Of a DNA stretch of 60,274 nt, positions 35,495 to 44,633 are shown piece after piece. Source of the stretch: CAYUHK01 sp964475165 (lineage in GTDB: Bacteria; Verrucomicrobiota; Kiritimatiellia; JAAZAB01). The number at the start of each line of letters is the position of its first letter. The first letter of the stretch is position 1. The translations under genes were made by a program, and so were the position numbers. The DNA is taken from the NCBI GenBank assembly GCA_964475165.1, contig CAYYVN010000011.1, positions 1 to 60,274 of the forward strand, read 5' to 3'. The notes beneath the pieces were generated by a model that worked only from the letters and a program-made list of their open reading frames with translations, ran no database searches and had not been told where the DNA came from.

Positions 35495-37772
35495 ATGAAG
35501 AAAAACACCTTCAGAAAATGGTTTGCGCCGCATATTATGCTGCTAGTTGGCGCTTGTTTTTGGGCCGGGCTAGCCAGCGCCGACCCTGTCACCAACCTGC
35601 CGTATGCCTCCTGGAGCGATGATTTTGAAGCTTATACGCTGAATACGCCGCTGATCGATGGCATCAATGGCTGGTATGGTTCCGATGATAGCATTGTGGT
35701 TCAGGATGCCGTTGTTTACGAAGGATCCCAGGCGGCTATCATCCCGTCGGATACCACCCTTTCCAATCGTTTCGAACAAAAAACTCCCACCAATGTTTGG
35801 GTGCAGATGGATGCGAAGGTGGCCCGCTATAGCGGCAGCCAGCCGCCGGCCGTGCCAGCCGAGCGGGCCGTCATGTTCTATGTTGATAGCGATGGCTATC
35901 TGATGGTGCATGATGGAGCAGCCAGTCCTACCCCCAATTGGGTGCGGCTCTCCAAGCTGATCACCGGAGAAGATAGCCCGCAGCTGCAAGATGGCGACTG
36001 GGTGCGGCTCAATGTGCATCAGGATTTTGCCAACAAAAAATGGACTTTGTTCGCCAACTATAATTTATTGACCAACGATATCGGGTTCATCAGCGACTCG
36101 ATCACTTGTTTTGCCGGGTTCGATCTGTATAACGGAGCTTCCGCCAGCTATCTGGATAATGCGCAGGTGCTGATCTCGAATCCGCCGGCCCTGGCGACCA
36201 ATGGCGCCAACTGGTTGCCGGCGCTGGCTGTTGATACTACCAGCATTACTCAAAAGGTATTCAAAGGCCAGAATCCTGCCGCGGGCACTTTCAAGGTCCA
36301 ACGCACAGCTGGTTACTATCCCTTAAATTTTACGATCACTTCCAATCAAACTTGGCTCCAGCCCACGCCCGCCACCGGATCTTCCAGCGGCGAACAAAAC
36401 TCGATCGCGGTTAACTACGCGACCGCCAGTTTAGAGGGCGGCGTTTATACTGGCAAAATGACTGTGGCCGGCGCAGATGCCAGCTTTGGTTTTGCCGCCA
36501 GCGACTCGCCCTGTGATGTCGAGGTGATCATGCAGGTTATGGATCTGCAGGTGACCCCCGGCAGTCTGAATAGCGCTGTGATGCTGGGCAATACGCCGGC
36601 AGTGCAGACTTTCATCGTGACTAACGCCGGCGCTGGCAGCTTCAATTATAGCGTGAGCACCAATGCCAGCTGGCTGAGCGTGAGCCCGGCTGCTGGGACA
36701 CTGGGCGCGAATCAAGGCCAGGAGATCACGGTCACCTATGCTTCCACCGCCGGTTGGACGCCTGGCGCGAGCAATGCGCAGATCACAGTTTCCTCCGGTG
36801 ACGGTGGTGGAGCCTCGCGGGCGCTGCCCGTGACTGTGGAGGTTATGGATCTGCAGGTGACCCCCGGCAGTCTGAATAGCGCCGTGATGCTGGGTAATAC
36901 GCCGGCAGTGCAGACTTTCATCGTGACTAACGCCGGCTCCGGCAGCTTCAGTTATAGCCTGAGCACCAATGCCAGCTGGTTGAGCGTGAGCCCGGCTGCT
37001 GGGACATTGGGCGCTAATCAAGGTCAGGAAATCACGGTCACCTATGCTTCCACCGCCGGCTGGACGCCTGGCGTGAGCAATGCGCAGATCACAGTTTCTT
37101 CCGGTGAAGGTGGCGGAGCCTCGCAGCCGGTGGCTGTTAGCTTGGCTGTTATGGATCTGCAGGTGGATCCGACTAGTTTAAGCAGCGCCGTGATGCTGGG
37201 TAATACGCCGGCAGTGCAGACTTTCATCGTGACTAACGCCGGCGCTGGCAGCTTCAATTATAGCGTGAGCACCAATGCCAGCTGGCTGAGCGTGAGCCCG
37301 GCTGCTGGGACACTGGGCGCGAATCAAGGCCAGGAGATCACGGTCACCTATGCTTCCACCGCCGGTTGGACGCCTGGCGCGAGCAATGCGCAGATCACAG
37401 TTTCCTCCGGTGACGGTGGTGGAGCCTCGCGGGCGCTGCCCGTGACTGTGGAGGTTATGGATCTGCAGGTGACCCCCGGCAGTCTGAATAGCGCCGTGAT
37501 GCTGGGGCAGACGCCAGCCGAGCAGACTTTCATCGTGACTAACGCTGGCGCTGGTAGCTTCAGTTATAGCGTGAGCACCAATGCCAGCTGGCTGAGCGTG
37601 AGCCCGGTTGCTGGAACACTGGGCGCTAATCAAGGCCAGGAGATCACGGTCACCTATGCTTCCACCGCCGGTTGGGCGGCAGGCGCGAGCAATGCGCAGA
37701 TCACAGTTTCTTCCACTGAAGGCGGTGGGGCCACGCAGACGGTGGCTGTTAGCTTGGCTGTTATGGATCTGC
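35495..37772 (+). CDS. Giant secreted repeat protein, N-terminal part up to the assembly gap
   Basis: The first 759 codons of one large gene interrupted by an N-gap. The signal peptide (about 1-28) ends near 'GLASADP'. Residues about 35-235 look like a LamG/concanavalin-type sandwich ('DDFEAYTLNTPLIDGINGWY'). One divergent Ig/BACON-like unit follows, then four 102-residue units (306 bases each, starting 36539, 36845, 37151, 37457) with 'TFIVTNAG', 'NASWLSVSPAAGTL', 'NQGQEITVTYAS' and 'NAQITVSS'. A fifth unit begins at 37763 and runs into the gap. Such units make adhesin- or carbohydrate-binding stalks. The remainder is at 37873-39707; the reading frames differ because the gap length is arbitrary. 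Confidence 0.85.
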
Positions 37773-38324
37773 NNNNNNNNNNNNNNNNNNNNNNNNNNNN
37801 NNNNNNNNNNNNNNNNNNNNNNNNNNNNNNNNNNNNNNNNNNNNNNNNNNNNNNNNNNNNNNNNNNNNNNNNCATTGAACGCTAATCAAGGCCAGGAAAT
37901 CACGGTCACCTATGCTTCCACCGCCGGCTGGGCGGCAGGCGTGAGCAATGCGCAGATCAGTGTTGCTGCCGGCGAAGGCGGTGGGGCCACGCAGACGGTG
38001 GCTGTTAGCTTGGCTGTTATGGATCTGCAGGTGGATCCGACTAGTTTAAGCAGCGCCGTGATGCTGGGCAATACGCCGGCAGATCAGACTTTCTTCGTGA
38101 CCAACGCCGGCTCCGGCAGTTTCGATTATAATGTGGACGCGGATGCGAGCTGGCTCAGCATGAACCCGGCTGCTGGAACATTGAACGCTAATCAAGGCCA
38201 GGAAATCACGGTCACCTATGCTTCCACCGCCGGTTGGACGCCCGGCGTGAGCAATGCGCAGATCAGTGTTTCCGCCAATGAGGGTGGCGGGGCCACGCAG
38301 ACGGTGGCTGTTAGCTTGTCTATC
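36539..38324 (+). repeat. 306-bp in-frame tandem repeats (Ig/BACON-like units)
   Basis: Unit starts at 36539, 36845, 37151, 37457 and 37763 are exactly 306 bases apart, and a further unit starts at 38019 after the gap. Units 1 and 3 are the same over 305 bases (36590-36894 and 37202-37506), showing a recent 612-bp higher-order duplication. At least six units exist. Confidence 0.92.
37773..37872. other. Assembly gap of 100 N inside the repeat array
   Basis: Exactly 100 N, the conventional placeholder. It falls in the repeats, where short-read assembly fails. The flanking frames do not join. If the 306-base period holds, the real gap is 150 bases plus any multiple of 306, which also restores the frame. 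Confidence 0.97.
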
Positions 38325-39707
38325 CAAGAGATCTTGCCACCGACCGGCGTCACCGCCAGCAAGGGTACTTATACCGATAGGGTTCAAGTGACCTGGGATG
38401 CTGTGAGCAATGCCACCGGATACCAGGTCTGGCGCAACACGGAAGACAATACCACCACCGCTAACCTGTTGGATGCCTTGGCCCTGACAGCTTATACCGA
38501 TACGGCAGCCCAGCCTGATATAACCTATTATTACTGGGTGAAGGCTACCGGTGATGTGGGGATTAGTCCCTTCAGTCTGCCCGATACTGGCTATGTCACT
38601 AAGGGCGATCAGCCAACCAATCAGTTCGCTGTTAGCCAGGGGCTGCGCCGTGAGATCCGTGTCGATTGGCCGCCGGTTGCCGGCGCCAGCCGATATGAAC
38701 TGTGGCGCAACCTGAAGAATGATCTCAGCGGCGCTGATCAGCTGACCAGCGATCTACAGACCAGCTATCGTGATTTGGCAGTTGACCCGGCGCAGACCTA
38801 TTATTATTGGCTGAAGATCATTTCCGATCTCTCGGGCACTGAGATTCAAGGCCCGGAAACCGGCTGGTGCAGCGGCCGCAAGTGGGATTTTCGCGGCGAT
38901 GGCCGGGCCAATGCTTGGTATTATCATGAGAACAGCGGTCGTTGGTATGTGGAGCTGGAGCCGCCGACCTTGTATACGCTCGTCTTTGGCGGCGCTGGCC
39001 TGACAGCTGTGCCCGAGGATTATGACGGCGATGGTAAAGCCGATCCGGCGATCTACGAGCAGAGCAGCGGCAATTGGTATGTCCTCTTTTCCGGTAGCGA
39101 TTATAAAATCGTTTCGGTGGCGCGGTTTGGTGGTCCGGGTTATCAGGCGGTGCCCGGCGATTATGATGGCGATGGCAAAACCGATCCGGCCATCTATGAG
39201 GAGAGTCGCGGCGCCTGGCATTTCCTGATGTCGGCCAGCGGCTATGGGGTGGTCTCAGTCGCTGGCTGGGGTGCCCCCGGCTATCAAGCTGTTCCGGCCG
39301 ATTATGATGGCGATGGTAAAACCGATCCGGCCGTCTATCACGCCGCTTCGGGCAACTGGTTCCTGATGCTCTCCACGCGTGCTTATGTGCCGCGGCGCAT
39401 TAATTTTGGCGCGCCAGGCTATGCGCCGGTGCCCGGTGAATATAATGGCTTGGGCCATGCTGAGATCGCGGTATATAACGCGGAGACGGGCGATTGGTTT
39501 GCTTTGCCGGATATTGAGGCCGCCGCTGATATCAATTATGTGCAGTTTGGAGCGGCGGACTATGTTCCTTGCGCCGCCGATTATGATGGCGATGGATACG
39601 AGGATGTGGCGGTCTTTTATCGCGGGCAGCATGATGCCGAGTGGCATCTGTTGCAATCCCGTGAAGGATATAGAATTATCTCCGGCCGCGAAGGGCGGCC
39701 GCGCTAG
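37873..39707 (+). CDS. Giant secreted repeat protein, C-terminal part after the gap
   Basis: Continuation of the gene at 35495, reading from 'LNANQGQEITVTYAS'. It holds the rest of one 102-residue unit, one full unit (38019-38324), and two fibronectin type III domains ('GVTASKGTYTDRVQVTWDAV', 'LRREIRVDWPPVAGASRYEL'). Five or six VCBS/FG-GAP units follow, each with a calcium-type loop 'DYDGDGK' and the phrase 'DPAIYEQSSGNWYV'. The protein ends 'GREGRPR' with no LPXTG, PEP-CTERM or barrel. The same Fn3-VCBS ending occurs in the protein at 54468-58016, suggesting a shared display or export mode. The coiled-coil barrel gene begins 63 bases later and may be co-transcribed. Confidence 0.85.
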
Positions 39708-39770
39708 ACGGATTGGATCCATCGGTTCCGGAATTGGATTTGAGGTTCATCAACTATAGGGTATAGCATA

Positions 39771-42700
39771 ATGTTGAAGCGTACTTTGATAGCCTGGCCC
39801 AAGGCTCAGGTTTTGGTTTGGATGATAACCACTCTGGCGTGGGGCCTTCCTCTCTTATCAGGCTATACTCTTTCTGCGCAGGAAACGCCGGCGGCCGAGC
39901 ATTGGACAATCTCCGAGCTGATTGCCAGTCAACCGGAGGCGCAGGCCACGCTCAGCACGCGCCAGGCCAAGGTGCCCCAAGCGGCCTTGGTGGAAACTCC
40001 GCGCCAGGCCTATGAAGCGGGAGAAACGCTCGTCTTCCGGGTCTGGGGTTGCAATGATTTGGCGCAGACCTTCAAGGGGCGAGTGCTCACGGTGCTGAAG
40101 CGCGATAATGTTAATCTCAAGGCTTGGGCCAAGAATGTGCGTTTGGCGCCCAGCGCGGCTCAACGCCTGGCTCAACATCAATATGATACGACTGAGTTGG
40201 AAGCTGGCCCATATCAACTGGAAGCTTCATTGTTTGATAGTGCCGGCCAGCTGGTGCATCAAGAGCTGCTGCCTTTGACCATTTCTATTAACCAGGCCAG
40301 CGCGGCTCAGCGCCAAGCTCAAGCGGAGGCGCGCAAAGAGGCCGCCGCCAAGCAAGCAGCCATCGTCGCGGCTCAGGCCCAGCGTAAGGCGGAAGCTAAA
40401 GCCCAAGCCGAAAGCCGCCGTCAAGCGGCTCAAGAGCTTAAGGCTCGCCAAGCAGCGGAATTGCAAGCTAAAGCTGCCGCCGAACAAAGCCGGCGGACCG
40501 CTGCGGAAAAGGAGCGCCTGGCCGCTCAAGCAGCTCAAGCTCAGGAAAATAAAATCCTGGCCCAATTAAACGCCCGCATCCAAGCCGCAGAAAAAAATAA
40601 AACACAAGCCGCGCGTGCCCAGGCCGCCGCGCAAGCCCAGGCGCAACGAGAGCTAGCCGCTAAAACCCAGGCTGAGAATCAGCGCCAGGCAGAGCAAGCG
40701 CTAGCGGCCGAGAAGGCCGCTGCTGCCGAGGCTTTGGCTGCCGCTCATCAAAAGTTTCTCTTGGAAGGGCAAGCCGCTCTCGAAGCTCAAGTGCAGGTTT
40801 TGCAACAGCGCGAGGCGGAGCTTAAACAAGATTTGCATAGTGCTGAAGCAGCCCAACGGGTGGCGGCGCAGCAGACAGTCCAGGCCCAGCAAGCCGCAGC
40901 GCAATCCGAGGCGCAAGCTGCGCAAGCCCAGGCCGCCGCTGGCGCGGCTCGCCAGGCCGTTAAGCGCGATGCCTCAGCGGAAGAAAAAGCCCGGCAGCTA
41001 GCGGCGGCGCAACAGGCCCAGCAAGCGGCGCGCAGCGCTGAGAGCACAGCCAAGGCGCAAGCTCGGGCGGCCCAACAGGCCCGCGCGGCGGAGGGGCGTC
41101 AGGCGGCTGCGGCTGCCGCGGCGCGTTCCACGCTGGAGAAGTGGCAGCAACATATTCTCGATCAAAAATCATCCCTGAGCTCCGCGGCTGATAAGCAAGC
41201 CATGCGCCAAGCCCGTGCCGAGCTTCGCGCGCAGCAGGCCGCCGCGCAAGCTCAAGCGCAAGCTGAGCAACAGGCTCAAGCTGAGACCGCGCGTCAAGCC
41301 CAAGCTGAGACCGCGCGCCAAGCCGCCGCGCAAGCCCAGGCGCAACGAGAGCTAGCCGCTAAAACCCAGGCTGAGAATCAGCGCCAGGCAGAGCAAGCGC
41401 TAGCGGCCGAGAAGGCCGCTGCTGCCGAGGCTTTGGCTGCCGCTCATCAAAAGTTTCTCTTGGAAGGGCAAGCCGCTCTCGAAGCTCAAGTGCAGGTTTT
41501 GCAACAGCGCGAGGCGGAGCTTAAACAAGATTTGCATAGTGCTGAAGCAGCCCAACGGGTGGCGGCGCAGCAGACAGTCCAGGCCCAGCAAGCCGCAGCG
41601 CAATCCGAGGCGCAAGCTGCGCAAGCCCAGGCCGCCGCTGGCGCGGCTCGCCAGGCCGTTAAGCGCGATGCCTCAGCGGAAGAAAAAGCCCGGCAGCTAG
41701 CGGCGGCGCAACAGGCCCAGCAAGCGGCGCGCAGCGCTGAGAGCACAGCCAAGGCGCAAGCTCGGGCGGCCCAACAGGCCCGCGCGGCGGAGGGGCGTCA
41801 GGCGGCTGCGGCTGCCGCGGCGCGTTCCACGCTGGAGAAGTGGCAGCAACATATTCTCGATCAAAAATCATCCCTGAGCTCCGCGGCTGATAAGCAAGCC
41901 ATGCGCCAAGCCCGTGCCGAGCTTCGCGCGCAGCAGGCCGCCGCGCAAGCTCAAGCGCAAGCTGAGCAACAGGCTCAAGCCGCCGCCGAATGCCAGGCCC
42001 GTCAGGCGGCCTTGGATAATGCCAGGGTCAAGGCCAAGGAGCAGCGCCTTGCCGAAGGTGAGGCCCGCCTGGCGAGTAAGCGTCAGATGGCTTTAGAGGA
42101 AAAAGCTCGCCAAGCAGCGGCCCAAAGAGCCGCCGTGGAGCAGCGCGCCCAGATAGAGTTGGCGGCGTTGAGCGCCTGGGAAACGGAATTAAAGCAAACG
42201 GCAGGGTCGGAGGAGTTGCTCGCAGGGGTCAGTCGCCTTTTGGCTAAGCGTCAGGCGGCGGCCGAGGATCACACTCGCCGCGCAGCAGAATTGCAGGCCG
42301 CGGAAGAGGCCCAGCTTAAGCAAGCCGCCGAAGAATCCGCCGCGCGTGCCGCACGCGTGCAGGCTTGTCTGCAAGCACGCCTGGCAGCCGAGGCGGCCTT
42401 GCCGGACCGGGAGCTGGCAGAAACTTCGCGCTTCGGTCTCTTAACTCTCAGAGATCCCGATGCCCAACAGTGGAAAGTGAGCGCTGGGGTGTATAGTCGT
42501 CGCGTGGGCTCCCAACGCTTTCAGATCGGTTCCTATGCTTCCCGCTCCCAGATCGAGAATAAGTCCGCCAATAATCATTGGGTGGGCCCGGCTGGCGACC
42601 TGCTCGACACCCATAATCGCAGCTACACCGATGGCTATCTGCAAGCTGATGATTATACTGGTTTGGATAACGGGACCTGGAATTGGGGTTATGAGAGCGG

Positions 42701-43532
42701 CCAACAGGTCAAGGGCGATGTGATCGAATTTAGCGGAGTGGATCGGGTTTGGCGGGAATATAGCCGCGAGCTCGCCATTGACCTGTTGGAAACCAGTGAT
42801 GGCGCCGACTATAGCGGCGGGTTGCTCTTGGAAGCCGAACGCTATCTGGCACAGACTCCGCATTGGGATTGCGGTGTGCGGCTGGGATTGTCGCGCGCGC
42901 AAACCTTCCAGGGATCTGTGGCTGGCGTGAGGACTTTTGATGATAACCAGCGCTGGGAAACCTGGCAGAGCCAGGTGGTGGATCAATACGATATCTCTGA
43001 TACTGGCATCACGGCTGATAGCGCGCCCTACCGCGGTACCCGTACGGAGAGTGGTCCGGTGATCGATACGACCCCGTTGCGCCGCTGGAACGCCGGCCAG
43101 GAACGGGTCAGCGTGGATAGCCATCGGACCTATAACGCGATCGATGAGTCGCTGGACTTGGATTTATCCACTCTCTCGCTGGGGCTGAGCTTGAAGGGCA
43201 AGTATCGTCGTTTCTATGTCGCGGGCGCCACCGGGCCGACCTTGAATCTGGCCGAAAAGAGCGCCGATTATTGCGAAACCCTCTATCAATCGATCAATGG
43301 TCGTGCTCCACAGGCCTTGCAATACTGGGAAGATAGCACCAGTGGTACCGAGGTTTTATTCGGATATTATGTGCAGGGCGAGGTGGGCGTGGTGATTTAT
43401 GAGGGATTGCAAGCCGGTATTTTTGGCCGTTACGACTGGCTGGAAAATATCTCGGGCAATGTTGGCCAATCCCGTTATGAAATCAATCCTTCCGGCGGCT
43501 CCTTGGGTGGCGCTGTGGGCCTGCAGTTCTGA
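39771..43532 (+). CDS. Coiled-coil outer-membrane protein with C-terminal beta barrel
   Basis: A 1253-residue protein. A long signal peptide ends near 'SGYTLSAQ'. Residues about 75-170 form an Ig-like region ('PRQAYEAGETLVFRVWGCND'). Residues about 175-880 are an Ala/Gln/Glu/Arg-rich helix, almost certainly a coiled coil, containing a 233-residue period: two identical 659-bp DNA copies separated by 40 bp. From about 885 the sequence turns aromatic and beta-rich ('GVYSRRVGSQRFQIGSYAS', 'LLFGYYVQ'-like strands), ending 'LGGAVGLQF' with the terminal Phe of outer-membrane barrels. The layout resembles an autotransporter or stalk anchored by a barrel. The coil may span the periplasm or project outward. 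No protease motif is seen. Confidence 0.8.
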   Translation: MLKRTLIAWPKAQVLVWMITTLAWGLPLLSGYTLSAQETPAAEHWTISELIASQPEAQATLSTRQAKVPQAALVETPRQAYEAGETLVFRVWGCNDLAQTFKGRVLTVLKRDNVNLKAWAKNVRLAPSAAQRLAQHQYDTTELEAGPYQLEASLFDSAGQLVHQELLPLTISINQASAAQRQAQAEARKEAAAKQAAIVAAQAQRKAEAKAQAESRRQAAQELKARQAAELQAKAAAEQSRRTAAEKERLAAQAAQAQENKILAQLNARIQAAEKNKTQAARAQAAAQAQAQRELAAKTQAENQRQAEQALAAEKAAAAEALAAAHQKFLLEGQAALEAQVQVLQQREAELKQDLHSAEAAQRVAAQQTVQAQQAAAQSEAQAAQAQAAAGAARQAVKRDASAEEKARQLAAAQQAQQAARSAESTAKAQARAAQQARAAEGRQAAAAAAARSTLEKWQQHILDQKSSLSSAADKQAMRQARAELRAQQAAAQAQAQAEQQAQAETARQAQAETARQAAAQAQAQRELAAKTQAENQRQAEQALAAEKAAAAEALAAAHQKFLLEGQAALEAQVQVLQQREAELKQDLHSAEAAQRVAAQQTVQAQQAAAQSEAQAAQAQAAAGAARQAVKRDASAEEKARQLAAAQQAQQAARSAESTAKAQARAAQQARAAEGRQAAAAAAARSTLEKWQQHILDQKSSLSSAADKQAMRQARAELRAQQAAAQAQAQAEQQAQAAAECQARQAALDNARVKAKEQRLAEGEARLASKRQMALEEKARQAAAQRAAVEQRAQIELAALSAWETELKQTAGSEELLAGVSRLLAKRQAAAEDHTRRAAELQAAEEAQLKQAAEESAARAARVQACLQARLAAEAALPDRELAETSRFGLLTLRDPDAQQWKVSAGVYSRRVGSQRFQIGSYASRSQIENKSANNHWVGPAGDLLDTHNRSYTDGYLQADDYTGLDNGTWNWGYESGQQVKGDVIEFSGVDRVWREYSRELAIDLLETSDGADYSGGLLLEAERYLAQTPHWDCGVRLGLSRAQTFQGSVAGVRTFDDNQRWETWQSQVVDQYDISDTGITADSAPYRGTRTESGPVIDTTPLRRWNAGQERVSVDSHRTYNAIDESLDLDLSTLSLGLSLKGKYRRFYVAGATGPTLNLAEKSADYCETLYQSINGRAPQALQYWEDSTSGTEVLFGYYVQGEVGVVIYEGLQAGIFGRYDWLENISGNVGQSRYEINPSGGSLGGAVGLQF
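40623..41281 (+). repeat. Direct repeat copy 1 (659 bp) in the coiled-coil gene
   Basis: This copy begins GCCGCCGCGCAAGCCCAGG and, as far as I can read, is identical to 41322-41980, offset by 699 bases. The offset is divisible by three, so the duplication adds 233 residues without breaking the frame or the heptads. Confidence 0.9.
41322..41980 (+). repeat. Direct repeat copy 2 (659 bp) in the coiled-coil gene
   Basis: Second copy of 40623-41281. The 40 bases between the copies (41282-41321) contain short Gln-Ala-Glu-Thr-Ala-Arg repeats, probably the seed of the duplication. Sequence identity points to a recent event or gene conversion. Confidence 0.9.
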
Positions 43533-43607
43533 TTTCTCCGGCCTCTTTTTTTGATCTTCCCGTACTTGCCAAGCCGCTTTTTTAACGCTACGGTATAGTA
43601 ATCCTTT

Positions 43608-43690
43608 GCCGGAGTGGCGAAATGGCAGACGCACTGGACTCAAAATCCAGCGGTGGCAACACCGTGTGGGTTCGACTCCCTCCTCCGGCA
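43608..43690 (+). tRNA. tRNA-Leu (anticodon CAA)
   Basis: GCCGGAG (43608-43614) pairs with CTCCGGC (43683-43689), and the discriminator is A43690. The anticodon loop CTCAAAA gives anticodon CAA. A long variable arm (GGTGGCAACACCGTG) marks a class II tRNA, and GGTTCGACTCC is the T-arm. CCA is not encoded. A TATAGT box lies at 43594-43599. The sequence after it (43691-43847) shows a short hairpin (43698-43717) but no gene. Confidence 0.96.
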
Positions 43691-43847
43691 TAGCTAACCA
43701 GCATAGTTTTTTGCTGGGCGCCACTCTTTCTGAAACAGGCGTGGGTGGCTCTTGATTTCGCCGGCGCCCGGCTAGTCGTCTGGCGGCTGCGGGGCTGACT
43801 CCCGCGCCCTGGCGGGGCTACGCCTGCAGATGGTCCCCATCCGCCCC

Positions 43848-43876
43848 TTGGACGCTTCTTTTCTTTATGCTAATAT
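43848..43876 (+). promoter_or_regulatory. Extended -10 promoter for the phosphatase gene
   Basis: TTGGAC (43848-43853), 17-base spacer, TAATAT (43871-43876) preceded by TGC, an extended -10. The start near 43883 lies after the possible ATG at 43867, which supports the downstream start at 43951. Confidence 0.5.
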
Positions 43877-43950
43877 CTCAACGGTATACGCGGCACAAGA
43901 CGATCATTGAACAGCCAACGCCGCCGCCCCCTAAAACGGAAGGTTCGCCT

Positions 43951-44613
43951 ATGCCTGGCCGGAAATCCTTTTATGGTCCGTTCCTGACGCCTGAGCGCCT
44001 GATTTTGCTCCTGATAATCCTGCTTGGGCTGGTGCTTGGCGCCTTGTTATGGGTTCGGCCGGGTGGCTTGCGCGATCATTGCTTTCCTAAACGCTGGGGC
44101 GTTGTGCAGGCCGGATATATTTATCGCAGTGGACAAATGCCACCTTTTTTGTTGAAGAAACTGTTGCGCCGCCATCAAATTCGCCGGATCGTGGACTTGC
44201 AATTTTTGGAGCCGACCAACACCTGGCAGCTGGCTGAGCAGAAGATCGCCGGTGAATTGGGCATTCAATACACCAATCATCCTCTCTATGGATCGGGTAT
44301 CGGCGAGGTCTGGCATTATGCCCGTGCCATTGGCCTGATGTACAGGGCGGCCAAGGAGCAACAGCCAGTTTTGGTGCATTGCGCCGCCGGCTCCCAACGC
44401 ACCGGTGGCGTGGTCGCCGCTTACCGTCTCTTGATCGAAAAACAATCGCCGGCCACAGTCTATGCTGAATTGCTCAGCTATGGCTGGGTTCCCCAAAAAG
44501 ACCAGCTGCTACTGGATTTTCTCAACGAGCGTATGGCCGAACTGGCGGCGCGCCTGCTGGAGATGGAAGTGATTGATGCCATTCCCGATCCCTTGCCGGT
44601 CATCGGGCCATAA
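43951..44613 (+). CDS. Membrane-anchored tyrosine/dual-specificity phosphatase
   Basis: A 220-residue protein from the ATG at 43951, which follows a GGAAGG ribosome site; a longer start at 43867 overlaps the promoter. One N-terminal helix ('LILLLIILLGLVLGALLWV') precedes a cysteine-phosphatase domain. 'AGYIYRSGQMPPFLLKKLL' is the usual entry, and the P-loop is 'VHCAAGSQRTGGVVAAYRLL' with Cys144 and Arg150 (HCx5R). Residues about 85-95 contain a DL pair, but a general-acid Asp is not obvious. Such enzymes often regulate polysaccharide export or tyrosine kinases. No kinase is in the window. Confidence 0.85.
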   Translation: MPGRKSFYGPFLTPERLILLLIILLGLVLGALLWVRPGGLRDHCFPKRWGVVQAGYIYRSGQMPPFLLKKLLRRHQIRRIVDLQFLEPTNTWQLAEQKIAGELGIQYTNHPLYGSGIGEVWHYARAIGLMYRAAKEQQPVLVHCAAGSQRTGGVVAAYRLLIEKQSPATVYAELLSYGWVPQKDQLLLDFLNERMAELAARLLEMEVIDAIPDPLPVIGP

Positions 44614-44633
44614 GTCGGCGGCGGGCGTTTGTT

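Noticed and set aside
37608..37772. Separate gene start before the gap in a second frame
   Set aside because: The frame only opens because it reads the repeat DNA out of frame and joins true coding sequence through the arbitrary-length N gap.
36539..38324. CRISPR-like tandem repetition
   Set aside because: Units are 306 bases, in frame and protein-coding, with no short repeat plus unique spacer pattern.
36431..38387. Minus-strand open frames in the repeat array
   Set aside because: They repeat with the 306-base period and are mirror images of the coding repeats, with no independent family signal.
40701..41871. Paired identical minus-strand frames in the coiled-coil gene
   Set aside because: They are shadows of the 659-bp duplication in a plus-strand gene with a clear signal peptide and barrel.
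43698..43717. Terminator after tRNA-Leu
   Set aside because: CCAGCA/TGCTGG forms a hairpin, but the T-run is in the loop, not after the stem.
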